Below, one piece after another: positions 50,753 through 57,541 of a stretch of DNA of 64,000 nucleotides (its first letter is position 1; each line of letters opens with the position of its first letter). A program made the position numbers and the translations under genes. The stretch is from positions 1 to 64,000 of the forward strand of contig NZ_LYXE01000157.1 of the NCBI RefSeq assembly GCF_002532075.1, in the 5' to 3' direction. Below the pieces are notes generated by a model. That model was not told the DNA's origin, made no database searches, and saw nothing but the letters and a program-made list of their open reading frames with translations. Origin of the DNA: Candidatus Chloroploca asiatica (GTDB lineage Bacteria; Chloroflexota; Chloroflexia; Chloroflexales; Chloroflexaceae).

Positions 50753-51316
50753 AGGCAAAACCCCGGCTTCGGTGACGATCAGGTCAACGGGCACATCGTG
50801 GGTTTCACGGGGTACCTGCGCCACCTGCTGGCAGGCAAAAGCAATGCCGATATGCAAACCAGGGCTCATTGCCAGCAGGCGATCATAGTACCCTTTGCCA
50901 TAGCCAAGGCGGTAACCCTCTGCATCAAAGGCAAGCAATGGCACGAGGGTGATCTGCCATGTCCCGGGCTCGGCAGGTTCCCGCATGGTCGGGTAGAGAG
51001 TCCCAAAGCGCCCAGTGACAAAAGCCGCTGGATCGAGGCTGCGGATCCAACTGTTGGCCAGAGTGCCATCAGGCTCAACGACGGGAACCGCCACGCGTTT
51101 GCCCTGGGCCAGCGCCTGCCGCAACAGCGGGCGCAGGTCAGGTTCACTCTGCATCGGAAGAAAGGTATGCAGGGTTAGCGCCGCTTGATATGAGGGGAGG
51201 CGTTCCAGGTGCGCGCAAAGCGCCTGCGTATGCATCTCACGCCCGGCCAGCGCTTCGCGACGCTGGCGCATCACGCGGCGAAGTTGTTGTTTCTGCACCG
51301 AAATGTCTGTTTGCAT
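50744..51316 (-). CDS. 5-formyltetrahydrofolate cyclo-ligase
   Basis: A 190-residue folate enzyme (MTHFS/YgfA family) that converts 5-formyl-THF to 5,10-methenyl-THF using ATP. An N-terminal basic helix (KQQLRRVMRQRREAL), SEPDLRPLLRQALAQGKRVAVPVV and the nucleotide/folate motif LVPLLAFDAEGYRLGYGKGYYDRLL are visible. The last residues GVLPLL and the stop come from sequence matching the interspersed repeat. It is divergent from the MarR gene across a long palindrome. Confidence 0.92.
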   Translation of the reverse strand: MQTDISVQKQQLRRVMRQRREALAGREMHTQALCAHLERLPSYQAALTLHTFLPMQSEPDLRPLLRQALAQGKRVAVPVVEPDGTLANSWIRSLDPAAFVTGRFGTLYPTMREPAEPGTWQITLVPLLAFDAEGYRLGYGKGYYDRLLAMSPGLHIGIAFACQQVAQVPRETHDVPVDLIVTEAGVLPLL

Positions 51317-51363
51317 CGTGCGCTCGGCGATCCCTGAGTTTTGTGCGCCTCAGGCCTCAACTT

Positions 51364-51408
51364 CATGCGTTGACGATGGGTACCTGCGGTACCCATCGTC
51401 AACGCATG
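51364..51408. promoter_or_regulatory. 21-bp perfect palindrome in a divergent intergenic region
   Basis: CATGCGTTGACGATGGGTACC, loop TGC and its exact complement, between the cyclo-ligase start at 51316 and the MarR promoter at 51425. Since both flanking genes point away, a terminator role makes little sense. It may be an operator, a leader hairpin or a small palindromic insertion. Confidence 0.6.
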
Positions 51409-51424
51409 GTTTACACATCATCGC

Positions 51425-51453
51425 TTGACGTTGTCACGTTCCGCTTCTATACT
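51425..51453 (+). promoter_or_regulatory. Sigma-70 promoter of the MarR gene
   Basis: TTGACG (51425-51430), a 17-base spacer and TATACT (51448-51453), 39 bases before the start. Confidence 0.7.
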
Positions 51454-51492
51454 TACTTGCACTTGCAACTATTGCACATGAGAGGGTTACAT

Positions 51493-51951
51493 ATGGCCCC
51501 ACTGAGCCTTGCGTCGCTGGCCCTGCAGCAGCATCGCCTCATCCACGATATCTATGTTCTCCTTGACGACGGTGACCGGCGGGTTCTCGCCATAACCCGG
51601 CTTACCCCACTCGAATTTGCGGTTCTGCAACGGCTTGATCTGGAAGAGGGTCGACGTCTGACGGATATTGGCGCTGAGTTGCTGTGTGTCAAGAGCACGA
51701 TTACGCGTCTGGTTGATCGCCTCGAGGCAAGTGGCCTTGTTCAGCGCACGCCTGACCCTGACGACCGCCGTGCCCAGCGGCTTCTTTTGACCAGTGAAGG
51801 GTATGCACTGTGTACAAAGGCCTCGGCATTGCATAATGCGGCGGTCGAGCGGCGGATGGGTTTGCTGGAGCCGACTGAACAAGAGATACTTGCGTTGTTG
51901 CTCGAGAAGCTACGGACGAACCTGCATCGTGATCTGAGCGACAACGCCTAG
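51493..51951 (+). CDS. MarR-family transcriptional regulator
   Basis: A 152-residue winged-helix regulator from the ATG at 51493, with AGAGGG a few bases upstream. LTPLEFAVLQRLDLEEGRRLTDIGAELL and VKSTITRLVDRLEASGLVQRTPDPDDRRAQRLLLT make the DNA-binding domain and wing with the conserved DxRxxR-like Asp-Arg-Arg. The C-terminal helix forms the dimer. It should repress genes and respond to small phenolic or oxidising ligands. The palindrome at 51364 or its own promoter region could hold its operator. Confidence 0.92.
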   Translation: MAPLSLASLALQQHRLIHDIYVLLDDGDRRVLAITRLTPLEFAVLQRLDLEEGRRLTDIGAELLCVKSTITRLVDRLEASGLVQRTPDPDDRRAQRLLLTSEGYALCTKASALHNAAVERRMGLLEPTEQEILALLLEKLRTNLHRDLSDNA

Positions 51952-51964
51952 CAACGACTGACGA

Positions 51965-52414
51965 TCACAGCTTGCCAATGCGATCAAGGGCGGCGTTCCA
52001 CGCCTTCATACGATCGGGATTGCCACCGACATCAGGATGATGGAGGCGCGCCATCGCTTTGCGGATAGCATTCACTTCATCTTCCGTGATTTGACCGGCC
52101 AGCGCGGTAATATCAATCACCGGTTTGCCGTAATCGGCCTCATGCGCTACCCCCGAGGCCAAGCGCTGGGCACGGGCCCGCCAGAGGTCGCGTTCGTTCG
52201 TGAGCGTCGTATTTTCACGCATCGTCTCGGTCAAGGTCGCGACCATCTTGGCATGGGCACGTTGCGCTTCACCAAACGCCGCAATAGCTTTGTCGAGTTG
52301 ACGGCGTAACCCGCGCACGGCCTGTTGCGCTTCGGCAAGCTCACGGCGCAACAAATCATATTCGCGCTGGGTAAACCCCTCAAGCGTCGGAGATAGATCC
52401 TCTGGCTGTAACAC
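51965..52414 (-). CDS. Coiled-coil protein with C-terminal J-domain-like HPD segment
   Basis: A 149-residue protein. Residues about 15-95 are a long coiled coil (QREYDLLRRELAEAQQAVRG and LRRQLDKAIAAFGEAQ). The C-terminus (about 110-149) is EVNAIRKAMARLHHPDVGGN followed by PDRMKAWNAALDRIGKL, which looks like helices II-IV of a J-domain, including the HPD tripeptide that stimulates DnaK ATPase. Helix I appears reduced to the ITALAGQITEDEVNAI segment. The J-domain at the C-terminus after a coiled coil is uncommon. It may recruit DnaK to a coiled-coil partner. No dnaK or grpE is nearby. Confidence 0.65.
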   Translation of the reverse strand: MLQPEDLSPTLEGFTQREYDLLRRELAEAQQAVRGLRRQLDKAIAAFGEAQRAHAKMVATLTETMRENTTLTNERDLWRARAQRLASGVAHEADYGKPVIDITALAGQITEDEVNAIRKAMARLHHPDVGGNPDRMKAWNAALDRIGKL

Positions 52415-52504
52415 GCGTATCCTCCTGATGGTTGCTCGCGGCGTATCTTAACAGTATAGCGCGTTCAGAGATATTATGCTAGCAGATCATCGCGTAGGTA
52501 TCTG

Positions 52505-52513
52505 TGCTATAAT
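52505..52513 (+). promoter_or_regulatory. Extended -10 promoter of the min operon
   Basis: TGCTATAAT (extended -10 with perfect TATAAT at 52508-52513), about 38 bases before the minC start. No clear -35. Confidence 0.6.
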
Positions 52514-52551
52514 TTAGAGAATTTCTTTCGTTCAAATTAGGCAATGGGCTC

Positions 52552-53232
52552 ATGAGCGACCTGATTAGCATCAAAGGTGGGCGCGACGGGTTACGGATGC
52601 GCTTCGATGATACTGCTGATTGGCCTGCTCTGCTGGTTCAGCTTGAACAGCAGTTGACGCAGAACCAGGCTTTTTTCAATGGCGCACGGCTGACCCTCGA
52701 ACTTGGTGAACGATCCCTTGATGAGATCCAGTTGAGTGAATTGTTGAACCTGTTGCAACATCATGGTGTCGTCGCTGATGCGCTCAGTGCCAATGCACGT
52801 GCAGCACGCAATGCTGCGCGTGCCGTTGGGATCACGGCCCGTCCCTTGCCTCGTTATGCCGATCCGCCCCCGGGTACCCCTTCCCTTGCCCCCGAAAGCG
52901 AAGCATTGCTGCTGACCCGGACGGTACGCTCGGGGCAGGTGCTCCGTCATAGTGGGCATATTACGCTCATTGGCGATCTCAACCCCGGCGGTGAATTGAT
53001 TGCCGGGGGGAGCGTGATCGTCTGGGGGCGGTTGCGTGGGTTCGTTCACGCGGGGGCCCTCGGCAATGCCGAGGCGGTCATCTGCGCCCTCGAGTTGTCA
53101 CCAACTCAGTTGCGCATCGCCGATCAGATCGCAACAACGCCCCCGCGAGGCAGTGGGCCGCATGTGCCCGAGGTTGCACGGATTGAGCAGCATCAGATTG
53201 TCGTTGAGTCGTGGGAAAACTATAAGCGGTAA
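52552..53232 (+). CDS. minC: Septum-site inhibitor MinC
   Basis: A 226-residue FtsZ-polymerisation inhibitor. The N-terminal domain (1-95, ISIKGGRDGLRMRFDDTADW) is followed by a linker and the C-terminal beta-helix (about 115-205): LLTRTVRSGQVLRHSGHITL, IGDLNPGGELIAGGSVIVWG and RLRGFVHAGALGN are the diagnostic MinC_C turns. The C-terminal domain binds MinD, encoded 69 bases downstream. Gene order minC-minD-minE supports the call. Confidence 0.94.
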   Translation: MSDLISIKGGRDGLRMRFDDTADWPALLVQLEQQLTQNQAFFNGARLTLELGERSLDEIQLSELLNLLQHHGVVADALSANARAARNAARAVGITARPLPRYADPPPGTPSLAPESEALLLTRTVRSGQVLRHSGHITLIGDLNPGGELIAGGSVIVWGRLRGFVHAGALGNAEAVICALELSPTQLRIADQIATTPPRGSGPHVPEVARIEQHQIVVESWENYKR

Positions 53233-53301
53233 TGGGTCAGGTCAAAGGAGGTGGCGTTCCCGCCGACTTCTTCGACCTCGCTCGCAGTGAGTGGAGTGTC
53301 T

Positions 53302-54102
53302 ATGGCGCGCGTTATAACCATCACCTCGGGCAAAGGCGGTGTCGGCAAGACAACAACAACGGCGAATCTCGGCACAGCGCTGGCTATGCGAGGCGCACGT
53401 GTAGCCGTGATGGATGCTGATATCGGGTTGCGGAATCTTGATGTGGTGATGGGCCTCGAAAATCGCATTGTCTATGATCTGGTTGATGTGGTCGAAGGTC
53501 GCGCACGCCTCCGCCAGGCCCTCATTAAAGATAAACGCCTACCTGAACTCTGCCTGCTTCCCGCAGCCCAGACACGCGATAAAGATGCCGTGAGCCCTGA
53601 TCAGATGGTCTATTTGACCAATCAGCTGCGCACCGAGTTTGATTTTGTCTTGATTGACAGCCCCGCTGGCATCGAAGGTGGTTTTCGCAATGCGATCGTC
53701 GGGGCTGATGAGGTGATTATTGTCACCACGCCCGAGGTGTCGGCAGTACGTGATGCCGATCGCATTGTGGGGCTCGTCGAGGCGGCTGAAAAGGGGACGC
53801 CGAGTCTGATTGTTAATCGGATTAAGCCGCGCCTCGTCAATCGTGGTGAGATGCTGTCCGTTGAGGATGTGATTGAGTTGCTCGCGATCAATCTGCTTGG
53901 TATTGTGCCCGATGATGAGGCCATTGTGACTTCGACAAACCGCGGCGAGGCCGCTGTCTATGACCAGCATTCGCTGGCTGGGCGGGCGTTTCTGAATATT
54001 GCTCGCCGCCTCAATGGGGAAGAAGTGCCGTTCCTGCCCCTCCAGGATCAGCCTGGTGTGCTTGAACGCTTTTTTGGAATCTTTGGCCGTCGCCGTACGT
54101 AG
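53302..54102 (+). CDS. minD: Septum-site ATPase MinD
   Basis: A 266-residue ParA-type ATPase from the ATG at 53302 (MARVITITSGKGGVGKTTTT). The deviant Walker A KGGVGKTT is at 11-18, with MDADIGLRNLDVVMGLENRI and FDFVLIDSPAGIEGGFRNAI (Walker B/switch II). The C-terminal LERFFGIFGRRRT is the amphipathic membrane-targeting helix. MinD recruits MinC to the membrane and is displaced by MinE. The next gene, minE, begins 15 bases after the stop. Confidence 0.97.
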   Translation: MARVITITSGKGGVGKTTTTANLGTALAMRGARVAVMDADIGLRNLDVVMGLENRIVYDLVDVVEGRARLRQALIKDKRLPELCLLPAAQTRDKDAVSPDQMVYLTNQLRTEFDFVLIDSPAGIEGGFRNAIVGADEVIIVTTPEVSAVRDADRIVGLVEAAEKGTPSLIVNRIKPRLVNRGEMLSVEDVIELLAINLLGIVPDDEAIVTSTNRGEAAVYDQHSLAGRAFLNIARRLNGEEVPFLPLQDQPGVLERFFGIFGRRRT

Positions 54103-54117
54103 CGAAAGGACTCTGCT

Positions 54118-54384
54118 GTGGGCTTTTTAGGCAATCTCTTTGGGGGAGGGCGCCGCGATCGTAGCGCCAGTGTTGCCAAGCAGCGTCTGATGATGGTGCT
54201 GGTAGACGATCGCTATAAGCTGACCCCCGATATGCTTGAACAGATGAAAATTGAAATGGCCGAAGTGCTTTCACGCTATTTGCCCCATGTTGACTCTGAT
54301 CAGATTGAAGTTACCCTGCTTCGCGGGGAGGCAAATGATCATTTGAAAGCCGAAATTCCACTGAAACGTGGCCGAGATGAGTGA
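54118..54384 (+). CDS. minE: Cell-division topological factor MinE
   Basis: An 88-residue protein starting at GTG 54118. The N-terminal membrane-binding segment (MGFLGNLFGGGRRDRSAS) precedes the anti-MinCD region (VAKQRLMMVLVDDRYKLTPD) and the topological specificity domain (LEQMKIEMAEVLSRYLPHVD, then QIEVTLLR). MinE stimulates MinD ATPase to drive oscillation or gradients that keep the Z-ring at midcell. Its stop overlaps the GTG start of the Era-like gene by 4 bases (GTGA), implying translational coupling. Confidence 0.95.
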   Translation: MGFLGNLFGGGRRDRSASVAKQRLMMVLVDDRYKLTPDMLEQMKIEMAEVLSRYLPHVDSDQIEVTLLRGEANDHLKAEIPLKRGRDE

Positions 54385-55985
54385 TACCTATGCTGCAAGC
54401 TTCGTTTGACGCCGAGGCTCGAACCCTCTATGTCTATTTTACGCTCCTTCAAGAAGGTCAGGCCGTGGCGGTGCTCGAGTATCCTGCTGCGCTCTTGCTT
54501 GATGCGCAAGGCCATCTGGTGGCCCTGCAGTTGGAACTTGATGACGAGGTGACGCTCGCTCAGCTTGATCTGGTGCTCGAAGGTGATTACGATTCCCTGA
54601 ATATGAGCTCGGGCGTGCTCCAGGTGTCGCTCGCTGAGGCTGTTCCTGTTGAACGGGTGCCTCTCGTCGAGACGGCTATCCTCGATCTTGATGCCGATGA
54701 GACGATCCTCGGGATCGAGATTGTGCTGCCGCCTCCGCTCGCAACGCCTGAGACCCTCGCGGCACTTGCACCAATCTTGGTGCCACTTGATGAACCAGAG
54801 GCCGCTCCTGGCGATGGGCCGGTTGTCTTTATTCAACCCGAGGCTGCTGCGGCTGACCTCGATGCGGGTGCCCCTGGCGAGGCTGCTGCGGCTGACCTCG
54901 ATGCGGGTGCCCCTGGCGAGGCTGCTGCGGCTGACCTCGATGCAGACGTCTTCCCTACGCTCACACCCGCACCTGCGCTTGAAGCCGACGCGCATGTCCC
55001 TTCAAGCACAACGCAACCTGCGCCACCACATGCAGCGACCCTTGCCTCGGCTGCGCCAGCATCACCTGAGCCGTCGCCCAACCTCCCTGCCGATTTTCGT
55101 TCGGGATTTGTCGCGTTGGTTGGCAAACCAAATGTCGGCAAGAGCACCTTGCTCAATGCGTTGCTTGGTCAAAAGGTGGCGATTGTCTCGCCCCAACCTC
55201 AGACAACCCGGGTGCCGCTGCGGGGCATCCTCAATCGGCCGCATGCTCAGATCATCTTTGTTGATACTCCCGGTATTCACAAGCCCAATCACGCCCTCGG
55301 GCGGATGATGGTCGAGATGGCAGAGCGGACGCTTCCCAACGCGGATGTCATCGGTTTTATGGTTGATATTAGCCAGCCGCCATCGCAACTCGACCGCCAG
55401 ATTGCGGCCCAAGTGCAACGGGTACGCGGCCACACGGTGCTGATCCTCAACAAGGTTGATCTCCAACCACGTAAGATCGGTGAGTCATACCTCGAAGCGT
55501 ACCGGGCGCTTGGCTCGTGGGAATTGGAACTGGCTATCTCGGCCCAGCGAGGGCTTGGTCTCGACACCTTGATTGAGGCATTTGAACAGCGGTTGCCCCC
55601 TGGTCCGCCGCTCTACCCTGAGGATCAGGTGACTGACCAGCACGAACAGCAACTCGCCGCCGAGTTTGTGCGCGAAAAGGTGCTCTACCATACGCAACAG
55701 GAAGTTCCGCATGCGGTCGCCGTTGAGGTTGACGAATGGGAACCCCGCGACAATGGCACCTACATCCGCATGACGATCAATGTGGAGCGTGAAGGCCAGA
55801 AAGCGATCGTCATCGGCGGGGGGGGCGCGATGCTCAAAAAGATCGGTACCGCTGCACGCTACGAAATAGAGCGCATGCTTGGGCACCAGGTCTTCCTTGA
55901 CCTCTGGGTCAAAGTTCGCCCCAACTGGCGTGACGATGCCAACGCGCTCAACTGGCTTGGGTATCGCAAAAAAGACTGGAAATAG
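54381..55985 (+). CDS. era: Era GTPase with N-terminal DUF2283-like extension
   Basis: A 534-residue protein, about 230 residues longer than normal Era. Residues 1-125 resemble two DUF2283-type repeats (SFDAEARTLYVYF...DAQGHLVALQLEL, then LQVSLAEAVPVERVPLVETA and DADETILGIEIVLP). A repetitive acidic Ala-rich linker follows (about 140-235). The Era part has G1 GKPNVGKS at 248-255, G3 DTPGIH, G4 NKVD and G5 SAQRGLG. A C-terminal KH RNA-binding domain contains GQKAIVIGGGGAMLKKIGT. Era binds 16S rRNA in 30S assembly. The start overlaps minE (GTG at 54381; ATG at 54390 is an alternative). The extension's role is unknown. Confidence 0.9.
   Translation: MIPMLQASFDAEARTLYVYFTLLQEGQAVAVLEYPAALLLDAQGHLVALQLELDDEVTLAQLDLVLEGDYDSLNMSSGVLQVSLAEAVPVERVPLVETAILDLDADETILGIEIVLPPPLATPETLAALAPILVPLDEPEAAPGDGPVVFIQPEAAAADLDAGAPGEAAAADLDAGAPGEAAAADLDADVFPTLTPAPALEADAHVPSSTTQPAPPHAATLASAAPASPEPSPNLPADFRSGFVALVGKPNVGKSTLLNALLGQKVAIVSPQPQTTRVPLRGILNRPHAQIIFVDTPGIHKPNHALGRMMVEMAERTLPNADVIGFMVDISQPPSQLDRQIAAQVQRVRGHTVLILNKVDLQPRKIGESYLEAYRALGSWELELAISAQRGLGLDTLIEAFEQRLPPGPPLYPEDQVTDQHEQQLAAEFVREKVLYHTQQEVPHAVAVEVDEWEPRDNGTYIRMTINVEREGQKAIVIGGGGAMLKKIGTAARYEIERMLGHQVFLDLWVKVRPNWRDDANALNWLGYRKKDWK
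54840..54947 (+). repeat. 39-bp in-frame tandem repeat in the Era linker
   Basis: GAGGCTGCTGCGGCTGACCT... repeats at 54840, 54879 and (partly) 54918, encoding EAAAADLDAGAPG units. The first two copies are nearly identical, implying recent duplication. Confidence 0.88.
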
Positions 55986-55991
55986 GGTTGT

Positions 55992-56032
55992 TCTGCGCCG
56001 TACGTGGGCCGACGGCCCACGTACGGCGCAGA
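55992..56032 (+). terminator. Terminator hairpin after era
   Basis: A perfect 19-bp stem (TCTGCGCCGTACGTGGGCC and its complement), loop GAC, 7 bases after the stop. No T-tract. Confidence 0.6.
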
Positions 56033-56168
56033 CCAGTGGACCAAGCGCAGGCCTGTGCAACAAATCCCCCCGGTTCAACGTCAATCCCATAGCTTCGGTT
56101 TGCCCGGAGCGATCGGGTTCGCTACGTTGTGGGGATTGATCTTTGTTACCCTGCCAGTCTGGAGCGCT

Positions 56169-57437
56169 ATGGACGACGTGACGCACATCCTCTGTCCCAG
56201 GTGTCATCAGCAAAACCTGCGCCATGCGCGCTTTTGCCAGCACTGCGGGCACGACGTGGTGCTCAATAACGACCGCCCGAGCGATCACCGTCGGTATGTC
56301 ATTACGCGGGTGATCAAGCAGGGTGGGCAGGGCGCGATCTATGAAGGGCTCGACGAGGAAGGCAAGGTCTATGCGATCAAGGAGATGCATGATCGTTTTA
56401 CCAATGCCAATGAGCGGCAGGAGGCGATCCAGCGGTTCAATGACGAGGCCGAGATTCTGCAACGGCTTACGCACCCGCGCATTCCACGGGTTTATAGCCA
56501 TTTCCGCGATGAGGGGCGCCACTATCTGACGATGGATTTTGTCCGTGGCGACGATCTCGAAGAATTGGTGCAACAGACAGGTCCCTTTGCCGAGCAGCGT
56601 GTGTTGGTCTGGGCCGATCAGATCTGCGATGTGTTGGAACATCTGCATGGTAAGGGGCTGATCTACCGTGATATGAAGCCCTCGAACGTGATGGTTGAGC
56701 ACGAGCACGATGGGATCAAGGTAGTTGACTTTGGCATTACCAAGCTATTCAAGCCAACCGAACGAGGGACACAGATTGGCACCCCGGGCTATGCGCCCCC
56801 CGAGCAGTATCAAGGTCTGGCAACCCCTCAATCTGATATCTACGCCATGGCTGCCACCCTGCACCATCTGCTGACGGGCCGTGATCCAACCGATCAATTG
56901 CCTTTTAGCTACCCGGCAGCGCGTAACCTTGTACCCACCATTTCCCAACGCACAAGTGATGCGCTGCAACAAGCCTTGCAGAAGGTGCCCCAGGATCGTT
57001 TTGCCACCGTTCAGGCCTTTCGCCGGGCGCTCATTCCGCAGGCAACCCCCCAACGACCGCAGGTTCGCGTAGCCCCACCAACCGTACGCATCCCCCAGGC
57101 AGCGGCCGCACAGGTCGCGGCACCTCCGGCAGTGACCCCCGGCAAGGTTGTTGCCCCACCGGCGGTAGCGCCTGGCAAGGTTGCCCCCCCACCGGCACCA
57201 CAACCTGTTGTGCCTCAAGCACCAGCGGCGCAACCAAACCGCAAACGACGCGGCTGTGTCGCACGCCTCGCCGGGTTCATTCGCATGATCATCAACCTCT
57301 TCTTTATGGCACTCATCGCCCTGAGCATCTATGTTGGTGTGCAACGACCTACCTGGGCCGAGCCGTATGTGGCCCCCCTGATCGAATTGATCGAGCGCCA
57401 GGATGGCAGCATGGCCGAACCGACACCCGGTAGTTGA
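56169..57437 (+). CDS. Membrane Ser/Thr protein kinase with N-terminal zinc ribbon
   Basis: A 422-residue Hanks-type kinase from the ATG at 56169. A zinc ribbon (Cys9, Cys12, Cys23, Cys26) precedes the kinase domain: glycine loop KQGGQGAIYEG at 50-60, Lys71, Glu93 region, catalytic loop YRDMKPSNV at 166-174 (HRD is YRD here), DFG at 187-189 and APPEQYQGLATPQSDIYAMA. A Pro/Ala-rich linker (about 300-365) and one transmembrane helix (about 372-394) lead to a short external tail. It may phosphorylate division or ribosome-assembly proteins, given its position after minCDE and era. That is inference. Confidence 0.9.
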   Translation: MDDVTHILCPRCHQQNLRHARFCQHCGHDVVLNNDRPSDHRRYVITRVIKQGGQGAIYEGLDEEGKVYAIKEMHDRFTNANERQEAIQRFNDEAEILQRLTHPRIPRVYSHFRDEGRHYLTMDFVRGDDLEELVQQTGPFAEQRVLVWADQICDVLEHLHGKGLIYRDMKPSNVMVEHEHDGIKVVDFGITKLFKPTERGTQIGTPGYAPPEQYQGLATPQSDIYAMAATLHHLLTGRDPTDQLPFSYPAARNLVPTISQRTSDALQQALQKVPQDRFATVQAFRRALIPQATPQRPQVRVAPPTVRIPQAAAAQVAAPPAVTPGKVVAPPAVAPGKVAPPPAPQPVVPQAPAAQPNRKRRGCVARLAGFIRMIINLFFMALIALSIYVGVQRPTWAEPYVAPLIELIERQDGSMAEPTPGS

Positions 57438-57451
57438 CCTGCGTTGATGCC

Positions 57452-57513
57452 AAAGCGCGAAGGTTTGATGCATCTTCGCATGCAGCTTTGCGCCTTCGCG
57501 CCTTCGCGTCAAA
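57452..57513. repeat. Interspersed GCGCCTTCGCGTCAAA repeat
   Basis: CAAAGCGCGAAGG on the left and TTTGCGCCTTCGCGCCTTCGCGTCAAAC on the right, between convergent kinase and diguanylate cyclase genes. Confidence 0.7.
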
Positions 57514-57541
57514 CAACAATCTTATTTGAAACGCATTGCCC

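Noticed and set aside
55485-56708. 407-residue minus-strand open frame
   Set aside because: It is antisense to the KH end of Era and the kinase N-terminus, and has no motifs.
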